Source: Bondarzewia mesenterica (taxonomy: Eukaryota; Basidiomycota; Agaricomycetes; Russulales; Bondarzewiaceae). Taken from it: a stretch of DNA of 29,158 bases. Each line of letters opens with the position of its first letter. Position 1 is the stretch's first letter. A model generated the notes under the pieces. The model had not been told where the DNA came from. It did not search any database and saw only the letters and a list, made by a program, of their open reading frames with translations. This document shows, one piece after another, positions 8,453 through 17,371 of this stretch. Position numbers and translations under genes: made by a program. Location of the stretch: positions 1 through 29,158 of the forward strand of contig SGPL01000420.1 of the NCBI GenBank assembly GCA_004802705.1, read 5' to 3'.

Positions 8453-10381
8453 TCAAATATGCCCTATGACTGCCACCGGTTTGTAGGCCTCTTCCAGATA
8501 TTTGATCTCTTCGTCGGTCAGTTTGACGTGGACAGCATCTGCATGTGCGAGGGGATACAGTCAATCACCAGTTCACAGCAAGGAAAATACATTGACTCTG
8601 TCGTACCGATGAGGTCGTGCAGGTTTTCCAAATTGGTCGTGCCAACGACGGGCGCGCTCACGCCTTTATTTTGGCGTACAGACGAAGTTAGTGAAAGCTG
8701 CGGTAGGAAGCGAAGAGCGATAGAATTCGTACCGTCTTTGGCCAGGCACCACGCTAGCGCAACTTGTGCCATGGTAATGTCCCTCTTTTTCGCGATCTCT
8801 TCCACCCTGACGATCATCATAAGTGTAACATGAATATGATCGTTGAGAGAAGGACGACAGATTCAAACGTACCGATTGATGATCTCTGACGTACCAAGAC
8901 CTTCTTTGTACCTGTTAATATAGCTTTACAAGATGGTGAATCACAGAACGCTTCGGAAAGGGAAAGAAATAGTGAGAATTTACAAAGTAGGATGGGACGT
9001 ACGCATCGGTCGACACACGCTTGGTTTGTTCAGAGAGCGGACGAGAGAGCAGCCCGCGGGCCAGGGGCGACCACGGAATCGAGCCTACGCCAAAATTCTA
9101 TAGCATCCAAAGGTGAGGTCTACCTTCGCGATCAATCGAGGTGCGTCCGAGTTGTTCGCATACCTTAAGAGTAGGAAACATCTCGCGTTCCTCCTCACGA
9201 TATACCAAGTTGTATTGATTCTGCATAGAGATGAAGGGTGTCAAATTATGCGCGATCGCATAGCCTGAACGATACGGCCAGTCAGTCCATTCATCCATTA
9301 AGCAGTCTGGATAAGTGGCGACGAACTTTGCATGGCGTTGAATTGGTAGGCCCAACAGGAGCTCATGCCGATGTAGCGCACGTAGCCGGCTTTGACGACG
9401 TCGTGCAAAGCTTGCATCTGATCAGCGGCATCAACAACCTAGGCATCGAGCGCATCTCTGTGCACGTACCGTTTCTTCGACCGGTGTGTGATAGTCAAAG
9501 CGATGGCCTGCGCTCGCATAGCACGTTCATGATATTGCGGTGATACGACTCGAAAAGAAAAGGAAGACGCACACTGCAGGACATCAATGTAGTCGAGCTG
9601 CAACCGTTCGAGACTATGCTTCACCGAATCGAAGATATGCTACAGTTTATTCATGTCGACTTCAGTCCGGACAGCCTGAAGAGGAATTCACCTATGCTGA
9701 CCTTGCGACTGAGGCCATGCTGATTGACGTAACCCTCTTCATCATAAGCCAGTTGCTTCGGGACGAGGTTAGTTCCATCTTTAGATACGGCATGGAACAA
9801 CTTAAAATTCAGACGAATCGTGTGGGAGGAACGTGGATTCACTGTGAGTATGTCACCGGAGAGGAAGCAGATTCGACTACTGACCTTGGTCATGACCACA
9901 ATCTCATCTCGAGGAAGGTTGAGTTTCTTGATGGCCTTGCCGAGAATCACTTCCGATTCGCCATTCGAATAGACCTGGTACACACAGGACGTGTCATTCA
10001 GATGTTTGCGGCGAACTCTGGGCTGATAACCTGAGGCTAAGACAGACATACATCGGCCGTATCAAATGTCTGAATGCCAGCGTCATATCTGTATCAAACA
10101 AAGCATGTATTTTTTAAGCAATAGCTCATTATATATATGAGAAGCAAAACCTACGCAGCTTTGACGTGCTTGATGGCTTCCTCTTCAGGTAGCACCCATT
10201 CTGCCCACTTGGGATAACCGTAGGACATCGTGCCCAAGATAATCCTGGATACCTTCAGCCCAGAGTTTCCCAGGCGAACTGAAAGCACAAGAGTCATTCG
10301 AATCTTACAGTTTTACGAGCAGGAAATGCGATCATATGAGAGCGTACCATAAGGCATCTTTTTTGGAGCAGGCGTCGCCAT
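8453..10381 (-). CDS. Aldo/keto reductase, copy 2 (343 aa, 14 exons)
   Basis: Complete aldo/keto reductase. Exons on the minus strand: 10381-10348, 10278-10155, 10088-10052, 9974-9885, 9800-9702, 9639-9573, 9507-9470, 9417-9327, 9264-9164, 9097-9003, 8911-8873, 8806-8733, 8663-8607 and 8538-8453. They sum to 344 codons with every phase closing. The tetrad is Asp62, Tyr67 (FDTADVYSNG), Lys95 (VVMTK) and His152 (CHRFDYHTP). Other family marks are GLKVSRIILGTMSYG near the start, AGYVRYIGMSS, and the cofactor-binding PWSPLARGLLSRP and VGTTNLENL. It reduces aldehydes or ketones with NAD(P)H in the cytosol; the substrate is not known. Two acceptors end in AAG rather than CAG. Fourteen exons in about 1.9 kb is dense even for this group. 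It is the intact twin of copy 1, with a TATA box 114 bases upstream. Confidence 0.93.
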
Positions 10382-10945
10382 AGTGAATTTGGTAGTTTGC
10401 AAAAAATGGATGGCTAGGAGGAGGTCAGACTCAGTTCTGGATGATAGGGCTGAGGCCTTGAGGAGCAAGGGAGGAATTCAGCGTTCCGGAGGCTCTTTTT
10501 ATAAGACATTGGGCTTCTAGACGAGATCCACTTGGGCTCCGAATGCGCATGACCCATTGGAATGCATGACAGGTTGCATGTTTAGGTATCAGTAATGCAT
10601 AGTCAGCATTCAGGAGGACGCCGAATATTCGAAAGAGACGAATAGAGAAAATGCACACACAGACGTTGCACTGGCGGCCATTTCATGTTGCTTACGTTGA
10701 CATGGATGTGTTTATATCGCGCGCGCTCATAAACGAAAGTTGTATGCTAATAAATAGTAAAGGCGGTGTGGCATGTCGGACGGAATGAAACAGAATGAGA
10801 ATGTTATGCCAATATAGAATGCTCGCAAGGTACTGAACCGGACTTACCAAGACCGAATAGGTTCTAGATGTAAGCATGTCAATGAAAATACGGACTGAAG
10901 TATAGCGTATCAAGGCTCAAGCCTTCCCCCTTCCCCTTCTCTCAA
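10382..10945. other. Promoter of reductase copy 2, 3' flank of NDUFAF7-like gene
   Basis: About 560 bases. It contains the TATA box at 10495-10503 and the right end of duplication unit 2 near 10792. The last 150 bases are 3' flank of the NDUFAF7-like gene, with a C-rich stretch at 10924-10937. Confidence 0.6.
10495..10503 (-). promoter_or_regulatory. TATA box of reductase copy 2
   Basis: TATAAAAAG on the minus strand, 114 bases before the start codon, in the same sequence context as in copy 1. Confidence 0.65.
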
Positions 10946-12382
10946 TCAATTGGTCTTCTCCGCTTCAACAAAAGGCCACACCATGTGCCCCGCTGCAGGA
11001 GGGGGACTAACAACTCCAAGCACTTTGTACTCCTTCCCCATACCTGTCAGATCGACCAACCGCTTCGCATCGTTCTCGACAGTGGTCTTCCGACCCTCGG
11101 AAGTAGCCTTCGATTGCAAGTCCTCAACACGCTTTCCAATACCCATACGCATTAGAAAATCATGTTGAGTTATTGGGCCGTAGGTGGTCGCTGAGTAGCA
11201 GGGAAGGTGCGAGTCAAACGCAGTTGGAGCAAGATGCCGAGACCATCCATAAGTGTTAACAAAGTGAGCGAACAGGAGCTGCCGAAAGTAAGGCAGATTA
11301 AGTCATAGGAACGCACCGACATCCGTCATCGCCTCCTTGAGGTATGCAAAGTCAACGTTTGCAGTAAGGTCGCATTGACCAGGTCGATGAAAGGGGTCAA
11401 CTATTTTATGGTCCTTGAAGGCCTGTGAACGCAAACATCAGAGATGATCGTATGAACTGATTGAGATACGAAAAGAGGGATATCACACAAAGAAGAGAGG
11501 CCATAAAGGAGACGGGTGAATGTGACATACTCTGAACGAATTACCATAAGCTCGGTCTCCCCCATAATCGATTATTAATGCGCTTCCGAGTTCTTTTCTA
11601 CCTTCCTCATCGCTGTCGGGTCTCCCACCAATAAGCTTTCCGACTTTTCCTCGCAATCCGGTATCCGACCGGTGACACCTCGATTCGCGAACCGATGGGC
11701 AAGGAGGAAAAGCGCGACGATGAAGAACCGAGCAGTGTAGAGATCGGTGAGGACGTTTCGGAGAGAACTGGTCTGAAACGCGATGTAGACGGCAACGACA
11801 GGACAGCCGGAGAAGGGAGATCGAGGGCTGATGAAGAAGAGGAAGGCCGAAGAACGTTTTTGGCTGCAAGGTCTGGTGCAGATGAGATGAGAACTTCATT
11901 CCATCCCTGATGAGTTTTCTGAGCAGATGAAATTACAGACATGATTCAGCCGAGCAGAAGCAGTCAGGAAACGACGACGTGTTACCTCTATCAAATGTAC
12001 TGGAAGCGCGTCAAAAAATTCGTGCGCTACAAGCATAGTATATGTGTCCTCGGCCGCTGGTATGTCATCAATAGAATCATGCCAAACAAGTTTGAGATGG
12101 GACTTTTCAGCCCAGGAGCGGAGCCTCTGCTCTTGAGTTTTACGAAGCGCGGAACTCGTTTCAACCAGATGGACGTGTTTCACTTTGTCCAAGGAGCGCA
12201 ACTGGGATAGCGTCTGCGTAAACCTCAAAAAATCGGTTCCAAGGTCAAACAGAGCGAAACTGGAGACACACCCTCAACATATCGTCCATCAATGTCCCCC
12301 TCCCTGGCCCAAGCTCGACCAGCCGCATGGCCTTGTCCCTGGCAGCTTCAAGATATCGAGACATGAACCAGACCGCGACGAG
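10946..12382 (-). pseudogene. NDUFAF7: NDUFAF7-like complex I assembly methyltransferase, 5'-truncated and frameshifted
   Basis: Exons on the minus strand: 12382-12272, 12213-11986, 11918-11531, 11422-11317 and 11190-10946. The product begins LVAVWFMSRYLE, goes on to the SAM-binding LVELGPGRGTLMDDMLR, then LVAHEFFDALPVHLIE, IEVSPVGYRIARK, LIIDYGGDRAYGNSFR, DLTANVDFAYLKEAM and GPITQHDFLMRMGI, and ends VEAEKTN. These are all landmarks of NDUFAF7 (DUF185), a mitochondrial protein-arginine methyltransferase needed for complex I assembly. About 358 residues are encoded. The N-terminal 70-100 residues, including the usual GDF(I/T)TSPEISQ segment and the targeting peptide, are not found upstream; unrelated rearranged sequence follows instead. 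In exon 3 the frame changes at an AAAA run (forward 11645-11648), between RIARK and VGKLIGG. Truncation plus shift suggests a dead copy, though the shift could be a sequencing error. Confidence 0.8.
11645..11648 (-). other. +1 frameshift in AAAA run (minus strand)
   Basis: One extra A separates the frame of GYRIARK from that of VGKLIGGRPDSDEEGRKELG. Dropping it makes exon 3 a whole number of codons, and the downstream splice phases then close. Confidence 0.72.
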
Positions 12383-12475
12383 CTATATCATAATCACTAA
12401 AGGCTCGTCACCTTCCAAATTCCCTTCATCGTTCATGAAGGTCTTGGGCATGTAATTCTTCAATGAGTCGTTCGT
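12383..12475 (-). other. Orphan coding-like exon, unknown
   Basis: After an acceptor-like ctgtcag, 30 codons read TNDSLKNYMPKTFMNDEGNL then EGDEPLVIMI and a TAG at 12385-12383. Codon choice looks coding. It abuts the first readable NDUFAF7 exon but does not resemble the missing NDUFAF7 N-terminus. It may be the last exon of another gene brought in by the rearrangement. Confidence 0.3.
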
Positions 12476-12818
12476 CTGACAGATGGCAGTGGACCCAAGA
12501 TATATATATATGTCGCATGAAAACAGCGTGACGTATTTGAGAAAATTACACCCTAGGTGCACGAAAGAAATCGTTTAGTACAAATTAAAGGATTCGGGGA
12601 ATAGTCAAGACGTACAATTCAGAGCAGCAATTATCCAATGGAGTATTGCTCCCCACAGATACACCCAACCGATGAAATGTAGATAATTAACCGCGTTGGG
12701 ATGACGCTCTATAATTCTAAAAATGGTCTGTTTGAACACTGTTATGAGGCCTGCACATATAATCAGATTCCGAATTGAGAGACTATAAGGCTCCCAAATT
12801 CCCTCTCCCCTAATTCAG

Positions 12819-13058
12819 CCCTCATATACCTTGGTGTGTTCCGCATAATTCTAGGCATCGGCGTGGGCAACGACCGCCCGATGTCGGCCTCCGTGACCTC
12901 CGATCCCACGAACCTTCGCAAGCGGGACACAATGCTATCCTACATCTTCGCTAATCAAGGATGGGGCAGTCTCGCAGGCAGCTTGGTCAAGATCATCGTT
13001 CTCGCATGTTACAAGCACGTCATGAACGACGAGGGCAAGACCAGCAAAGTCGACGGAG
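12819..13058 (+). pseudogene. PHO84: PHO84-type phosphate transporter, inverted internal exon
   Basis: One exon of 240 bases with a good acceptor (taattcag) and donor (gtaaag). It reads LIYLGVFRIILGIGVG, then NDRPMSASVTSD, NLRKR, YIFANQGWGSLAGSL and YKHVMNDEGKTSKVDG. It is the exon that should follow the SDPTG exon at 13141-13200, but that one is on the opposite strand. The family signature is normally GIGIGGDYPxS; here Gly is Asn and Tyr is Arg, which suggests loss of function. The following exons (the rest of the 12-helix H+/phosphate symporter) are not found in the window. Confidence 0.85.
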
Positions 13059-13140
13059 GTAAAGCTATTCACGATATCGTTTGAGCAGCGCAGTTTTTAC
13101 AGTGAGTCCTGATGGACATCGAAAGGGGAGAGGTCCTCAC

Positions 13141-13850
13141 CAGTTGGATCAGATATGCAAAGGATGGTGGCGAAGATGATGAGCATTAGTTCCTTGCCGT
13201 CTGCATGGCGCACGAGGTGATCGATGCAAACGAACAGGCGTCAGGCCCGGCCAAGACAAACATGCAAAATAGATGGGATGACAATGTGATGATGCGCACA
13301 TATCGCTTTACGACCGAACCGGTCGGCTATGTAACCTGTGGCAAGGTCAGCGATTTGTTCATCGAGATGATGAGACATCGCCCTCACCAAAAGCGAATTG
13401 GCCAATGACCCTACCAATGTTGGCGGCAGCTTTGACGAAGCCCTCGAGCCCAGCAGGGCGAGGTTCCGCCCCGTACAGGTGAAATTGAAGCATAGTAGCC
13501 ACGGGCTTGAAACCATCGTTTCAGCGCGTACCGGAGCACGAATAGGACGGACATACTTACATTGATGATGAACAAATCGTAAGCTGTAGCTGTCAAATTT
13601 AAGGCGCGTACATAAGGCACGTAGACGCAAATACGAAAACGAAATGCACCATCGACGAAAAAACTGACCTGAAAACCCATAATTAATACAACGGATGGTC
13701 ACACGACGCAAAAATACTGACGCACGCGATGCCCAACAGCTTCATCTCAGCATACGTTAGGATGAACGGGAGCTTGTCATCTCCCGACCGCTCATATTCG
13801 CGCGTAGACTTGAACCGAGGGATTGGAGGGTAATTTGAGCCCGCATGAGT
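13141..13850 (-). pseudogene. PHO84: PHO84-type phosphate transporter, 5' half
   Basis: N-terminal part of a major-facilitator inorganic phosphate transporter. Exons on the minus strand: about 13850-13726 (NYPPIPRFKSTREYERSGDD, then KLPFILTYAEMKLLGIA), about 13668-13650 (FFVD), 13583-13561 (AYDLFIIN), 13505-13388 (PVATMLQFHLYG through ANIGRVIGQFAFG), 13335-13300 (YIADRFGRKAIY, the MFS loop 2-3 motif) and 13200-13141 (GKELMLIIFATILCISDPTG). Most borders are clean, but the first junction does not close well (the expected GVGFF becomes FF or VSFF), and no start codon is found in frame before a TAA at about 13861. After the last donor the gene is cut; the next exon lies inverted at 12819-13058. 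Intact homologues import phosphate with protons at the plasma membrane. Confidence 0.85.
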
Positions 13851-14049
13851 GTCTTCGGCTTATTCGCTATGTTGAGGCTGAAATACTTATACGTTGGAGT
13901 ACAAGACAAAATTTAAGACGCACGATTGTGGAACCTGCGAGGAACACGACCGAAATGCTCCACGAAGTCGGAAGCAAAAGCGGCCAGCCGATGGACTGCC
14001 GATGGAAGCCGATGGAGCCACTCGACTGTGTAGGCACCTGAACTATAGT
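13851..14049. other. 5' flank of the transporter remnant
   Basis: Two hundred bases of ordinary composition before the AT-rich island. I find neither the missing first exon of the transporter nor another gene. Confidence 0.4.
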
Positions 14050-15050
14050 GTAGTGATTGGTAAGAAAAAAATTAATTAAATTAAAATTAATTAAATTAAA
14101 TCAAAAGGGGGAGGAAGACAATTGTATCTTAATTTCTGAATTATCCATCCATCCAATTCTGCTCATAATTTGACTGATATTTAGAGATGTATTGTGCATT
14201 GGATTGCTAAATTGAGAGAGCTTTATAGTTAACCCTTAGGGATATAGATTAATTTTTCAGTGCAAAGCACAAAAGGTGTTTATTTTTTTGTTTTGCAAGA
14301 TTCATTTATAAATGAGCAAAACCAATATTATAAGAAATTATTACATATTCAATGTATGCATTTCTTCCTTAGAAGTCTTTGAATGAATGTGCAATGTATA
14401 TTATTAAATTATCTCATGCTTTTTGAGGTAGTGAGAAAAGCATATTGAAAAGTGCTTAGAGCGGCACTTCATGGCCCCTGAGTTTTTGACAAAGTATCTA
14501 CATATATTTTTAAAAGAAAATTCTACTCACACTAAAGGCACTAAGTAAAATCTCAAGTTACGTGAATGAATAGAATAAGTATACCGTATAATGCTATAAA
14601 TGCTTGTAATGAGATATTTTGAAAGAAAGTTGACCTCTTGGCTATTGTAAGTGAAAATTGTGTTTATTGTAGGTTTTTCCTCATATAAAATATGAGTTCA
14701 GAACTCTTATTTAAAGCTTGAAATTTAATGAATTTTATATATTGTAATTCTAAAATCTGCTCTAAGTAGTTTTGTGTGGACAATTATCTGTCATGAAATA
14801 AATACCATTAGATTCAAATAAATTCAATCTTTATTTTCATCTATATTCCCCAGCAGTAAGGAGTTTCACACAACAAGAATCTTTTTTTTTCAAGTCAAAA
14901 GAGCATTTTGTAGTGCTTCAGGCCTTGTTTTGTCTATTTAGCAATTATTTTTGCAAGGATTATCTATCAGAGTAATCACTTATTATTTTATGAAGCATCT
15001 ATAATTTTTAAGGACATTCTTGGGGCTGTATACAAAGAAGAACAAGCCAT

Positions 15051-15487
15051 TCACAAGAGGCATTATTCAAAATAAGACACCCTGAAGAGCTTCTGAATTC
15101 AATCTGGGCCTTAAATTTTTAGAAGTTTTGTTATTTTGTCTGAAATTTGGTAGAAATCTAAAAAATCAGCAAGTCCGAAATTAAATATGGCAGGTTGGTC
15201 ACATGTGCAACCAAATTGAGCCCGAAACCTTTACTTTCAGCTGAGCTGAAGGTATCGAAAATTTCCTTCTAAGGAAATTTTTTTGCTAGTTCAGCTTGTC
15301 TGAAATGATGGGTTTCTTCTTAGGATCAGTAAAATTTCTCCTGATGCATAATGTATAAATTTCGAAAGGCTGAAATTTAAAATTTCAGTAGTATTTTGGG
15401 GAAGTCTGAATATTTGCCGAAATTTTGAGGTTAAGATTGCTTTCAGAAAGGAATTGGCCAATTTGATATGGGTTAATGCCTGTTGTG
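15051..15487 (+). repeat. Direct repeat of AT-rich island, copy A
   Basis: A 437-base unit that recurs at 15563-15998 (period 512) with a small number of substitutions and indels. It contains a 10-base perfect inverted repeat AAATTTCCTT/AAGGAAATTT with a 2-base loop, and a further hairpin around CTGAAATTTAAAATTTCAG. The word CTGAAAT recurs several times. Confidence 0.9.
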
Positions 15488-15562
15488 ATTGAGTGCTTAA
15501 GCACTCATGTGTAGCCACTGCAGTTTGCCCAGAATGGGTATTTGCATGAGTTACATTTTGTT

Positions 15563-15998
15563 TCACAAGAGGCATTATTTAAAATAAGACACCCTGAAGA
15601 GCTTCTGAATTCAATCTAGGCCTTAAATTTTTAAAAGTTCTGTTGTTTTGTCTGAAATTTGGTAGAAATCTAAAAAATCAGCAAGTCTGAAATTAAATAT
15701 GGCAGGTTGGTCACATGTGCAACCAAATTGAGCCCGAAACCTTTACTTTCAGCTGAGCTGAAGGTACTGAAAATTTCCTTCTATAGAAATTTTTTGCTAG
15801 TTCAGCTTATCTGAAATGATAGGTTTCTTCTTAGGATCAGTAAAATTTCTCCTGATGCATAATGTATAAATTTCGAAAGGCTGACATTTAAAATTTCAGT
15901 AGTATTTTGGGGACGTCTGAATATTTGCCAAAATTTTGAGGTTAAGATTGCTTTCAGAAAGGAATTGGCCAATTTGATATGGGTTAATGCCTGTTGTG
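15563..15998 (+). repeat. Direct repeat of AT-rich island, copy B
   Basis: Second copy of the unit at 15051. The 75-base spacer between the copies holds a perfect 16-base palindrome, GAGTGCTTAAGCACTC, at 15491-15506. In copy B the 10-base hairpin has lost its perfect pairing (ccttctatagaaa). Confidence 0.9.
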
Positions 15999-16228
15999 TT
16001 TGTTCATAGTTAGGTCAATTCAAACTCAGATAGCTCTCGAGCCGCTACAACTATAGTTAAACTGCCCTTCGATTATCTTTTTTACAAGACCGAACCCGAA
16101 AACAGGGTTCCGTAGAACTGCCGAACATGTCCGACCTGTCTGGATCCCGTCTGACGCGATGAATTCCGCGATACTGAGCACTGAGCAGTGAGCTCGAGAT
16201 CTTTTCTCGTCATACCAGTCATCATTGA

Positions 16229-16480
16229 TTCAGAAAACATGGTACAACGACCACTTGGACCCCGCCAAAGGCCATAGCCACCAATTTCCAGTTCGAGCCC
16301 AGACAAGCTGCGTCCATGTACTTCACGATTTGCCCCATGCGCGTCGTTCCCCTCAAAATCGCGGAGATGGAATTCGAATGTATTACACGCGTTTTTAACT
16401 TGTCCCTCGCCTTCGCCGACACATCCCATCGCAAGATGCACAAGCACTTACTCGCATTAGCACGGACAGAACACAAGTGA
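16229..16480 (+). other. Possible coding fragment, strand uncertain
   Basis: Eighty-three open codons, ending TGA, that read TPPKAIATNFQFEPRQAASM, then YFTICPMRVVPLKI and so on, with a C/G-ending codon bias. The minus strand is also open here and yields a plausible peptide (MGQIVKYMDAACLGSNWKLV), so I cannot choose the strand. I recognise no family. It may be an old gene remnant. Confidence 0.2.
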
Positions 16481-16825
16481 AATGGTGACCTTTGAGCGAT
16501 GGTAATTGTGTGCTCCAGGTGCGCCAGGAACTGTCTACTAGAAATTTTGTTTCAACGTTCAAGGCTCGTCTAATAATCAGCTTAATTCCTCAGAATCGTA
16601 ATACAGTCCATGCAAATTTTCCCAGCAGACAGTATGCGCCTACGAGACTGTCGAGCACCGGGGCTGTGCGAGGAATAGCTATGTATGTGGTCTTTCTGCA
16701 ATATGTGTCAGCCCTTGTATTCACCTTTGGAAGGTTTCTGCGTGAGATACTAGTACAACACAGCATACGGGCGCTCATGAATTGCTACTTGACCTCGTTG
16801 CAACACGGCGAGCCCTCATTTTCCC

Positions 16826-17371
16826 TCATCCTTTCTCTCCGCCCTCGAGTGCGATATGTCGTTCACCACATTTTCCAACAACAACCCAGTTGCAGCAGCC
16901 ACGTCTTCGACTCGACTTGTGGATGCTGCAATCGATGTGTCTTCTCTCATCGCAAACGTCACCAAAGGCGTTGGAGAGGGAGGCGGAGGCGTAGGATTGG
17001 CGGTGCTGGGGGTAGCGTTGGTGGGTGGAGGGGGTGGAGAGCGCGTGGGGGTGGATGAGGTCGGTGCGTTGGGAGGATTCGGGGTAGTCGGAGATGAGGG
17101 TGTGGTGGGCGTCGGTGTGGAAAGCGTCGGGGGGTCGGAGGGACGGGTAGAGGGACACGGAGGAGGGGAAGGAGGGTTCGTTGGACCAGGGCATGGAGGC
17201 GGAGGGTTGGGGGGATAGGATCCATGAGGAGAGCTGTGGGGAGGGTTGTGGCAGGTAGGACGAGGAGGACGAGGAGGAGGAGGACTTTGTGGAGGGAAAG
17301 TGGTTCCAGGATGGAGGGGACATGGACGGAGGGAGCCGGGGGTCTGCGGGATTCCAGCGTTGGGCAATCAT
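16826..17371 (-). CDS. Ser/Pro-rich hypothetical protein, probably first exon of a larger gene
   Basis: A 181-codon frame starting MIAQRWNPADPRLPPSMSPP. It has a run of nine serines and many Ser, Pro, His and Tyr residues, with third positions almost all C, which is strong evidence that the part 17371-16967 is coding. After SYASASLSNAFG a possible donor (gtgacg) at 16966 would end the exon; beyond it the reading becomes Cys/Arg-rich and less convincing. The composition is like the disordered N-terminus of fungal transcription regulators, but no DNA-binding domain is visible. No later exons are found before the AT-rich island at 16048, so the gene could be cut. The opposite strand has a competing start, MSFTTFSNNNPVAAATSSTR, at 16856. 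Confidence 0.4.
   Translation of the reverse strand: MIAQRWNPADPRLPPSMSPPSWNHFPSTKSSSSSSSSSYLPQPSPQLSSWILSPQPSASMPWSNEPSFPSSVSLYPSLRPPDAFHTDAHHTLISDYPESSQRTDLIHPHALSTPSTHQRYPQHRQSYASASLSNAFGDVCDERRHIDCSIHKSSRRRGCCNWVVVGKCGERHIALEGGEKG

Larger units (their letters stand above)
8330..10792. repeat. Tandem duplication, unit 2
   Basis: Second unit of the direct duplication; it is the longer one because of insertions in the upstream flank (for example around 10560-10620). Exon lengths are kept between units while introns differ, which shows that both genes stayed under selection after duplication or that the event is fairly recent. Confidence 0.85.
14050..16048. mobile_element. AT-rich island with internal direct repeats, possible insertion
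   Basis: About 2 kb of strongly AT-rich sequence, unlike the roughly balanced flanks. It has no coding capacity: the longest frame is under 100 codons. The edges show a 9-base direct repeat, AACTATAGT (14041-14049 and 16049-16057), directly outside weakly matching inverted ends (GTAGTG and CGCTAC). The last 45 bases or so before the right edge are not AT-rich, which weakens the boundary. A 9-base target duplication would fit a Mutator-like non-autonomous element. Alternatives are organellar or foreign DNA, or an assembly join. Confidence 0.35.

Noticed and set aside
15051..15998. Repeats read as LTRs of a retrotransposon
   Set aside because: Only 75 bases separate the copies, there is no primer-binding site or polyprotein, and the unit lacks TG..CA ends.
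15051..15998. CRISPR-like array
   Set aside because: Only two long copies with one spacer, in a eukaryotic context.
16492..17058. 188-codon plus-strand frame
   Set aside because: It runs through unrelated sequence and then opposite the Ser/Pro-rich ORF; no coding bias or motif.
16856..17218. Gly/Val-rich plus-strand frame starting MSFTTFSNNN
   Set aside because: The glycine-rich part is the complement of Ser/Pro codons on the minus strand, whose third-position bias is stronger. Only the first 37 residues remain plausible.
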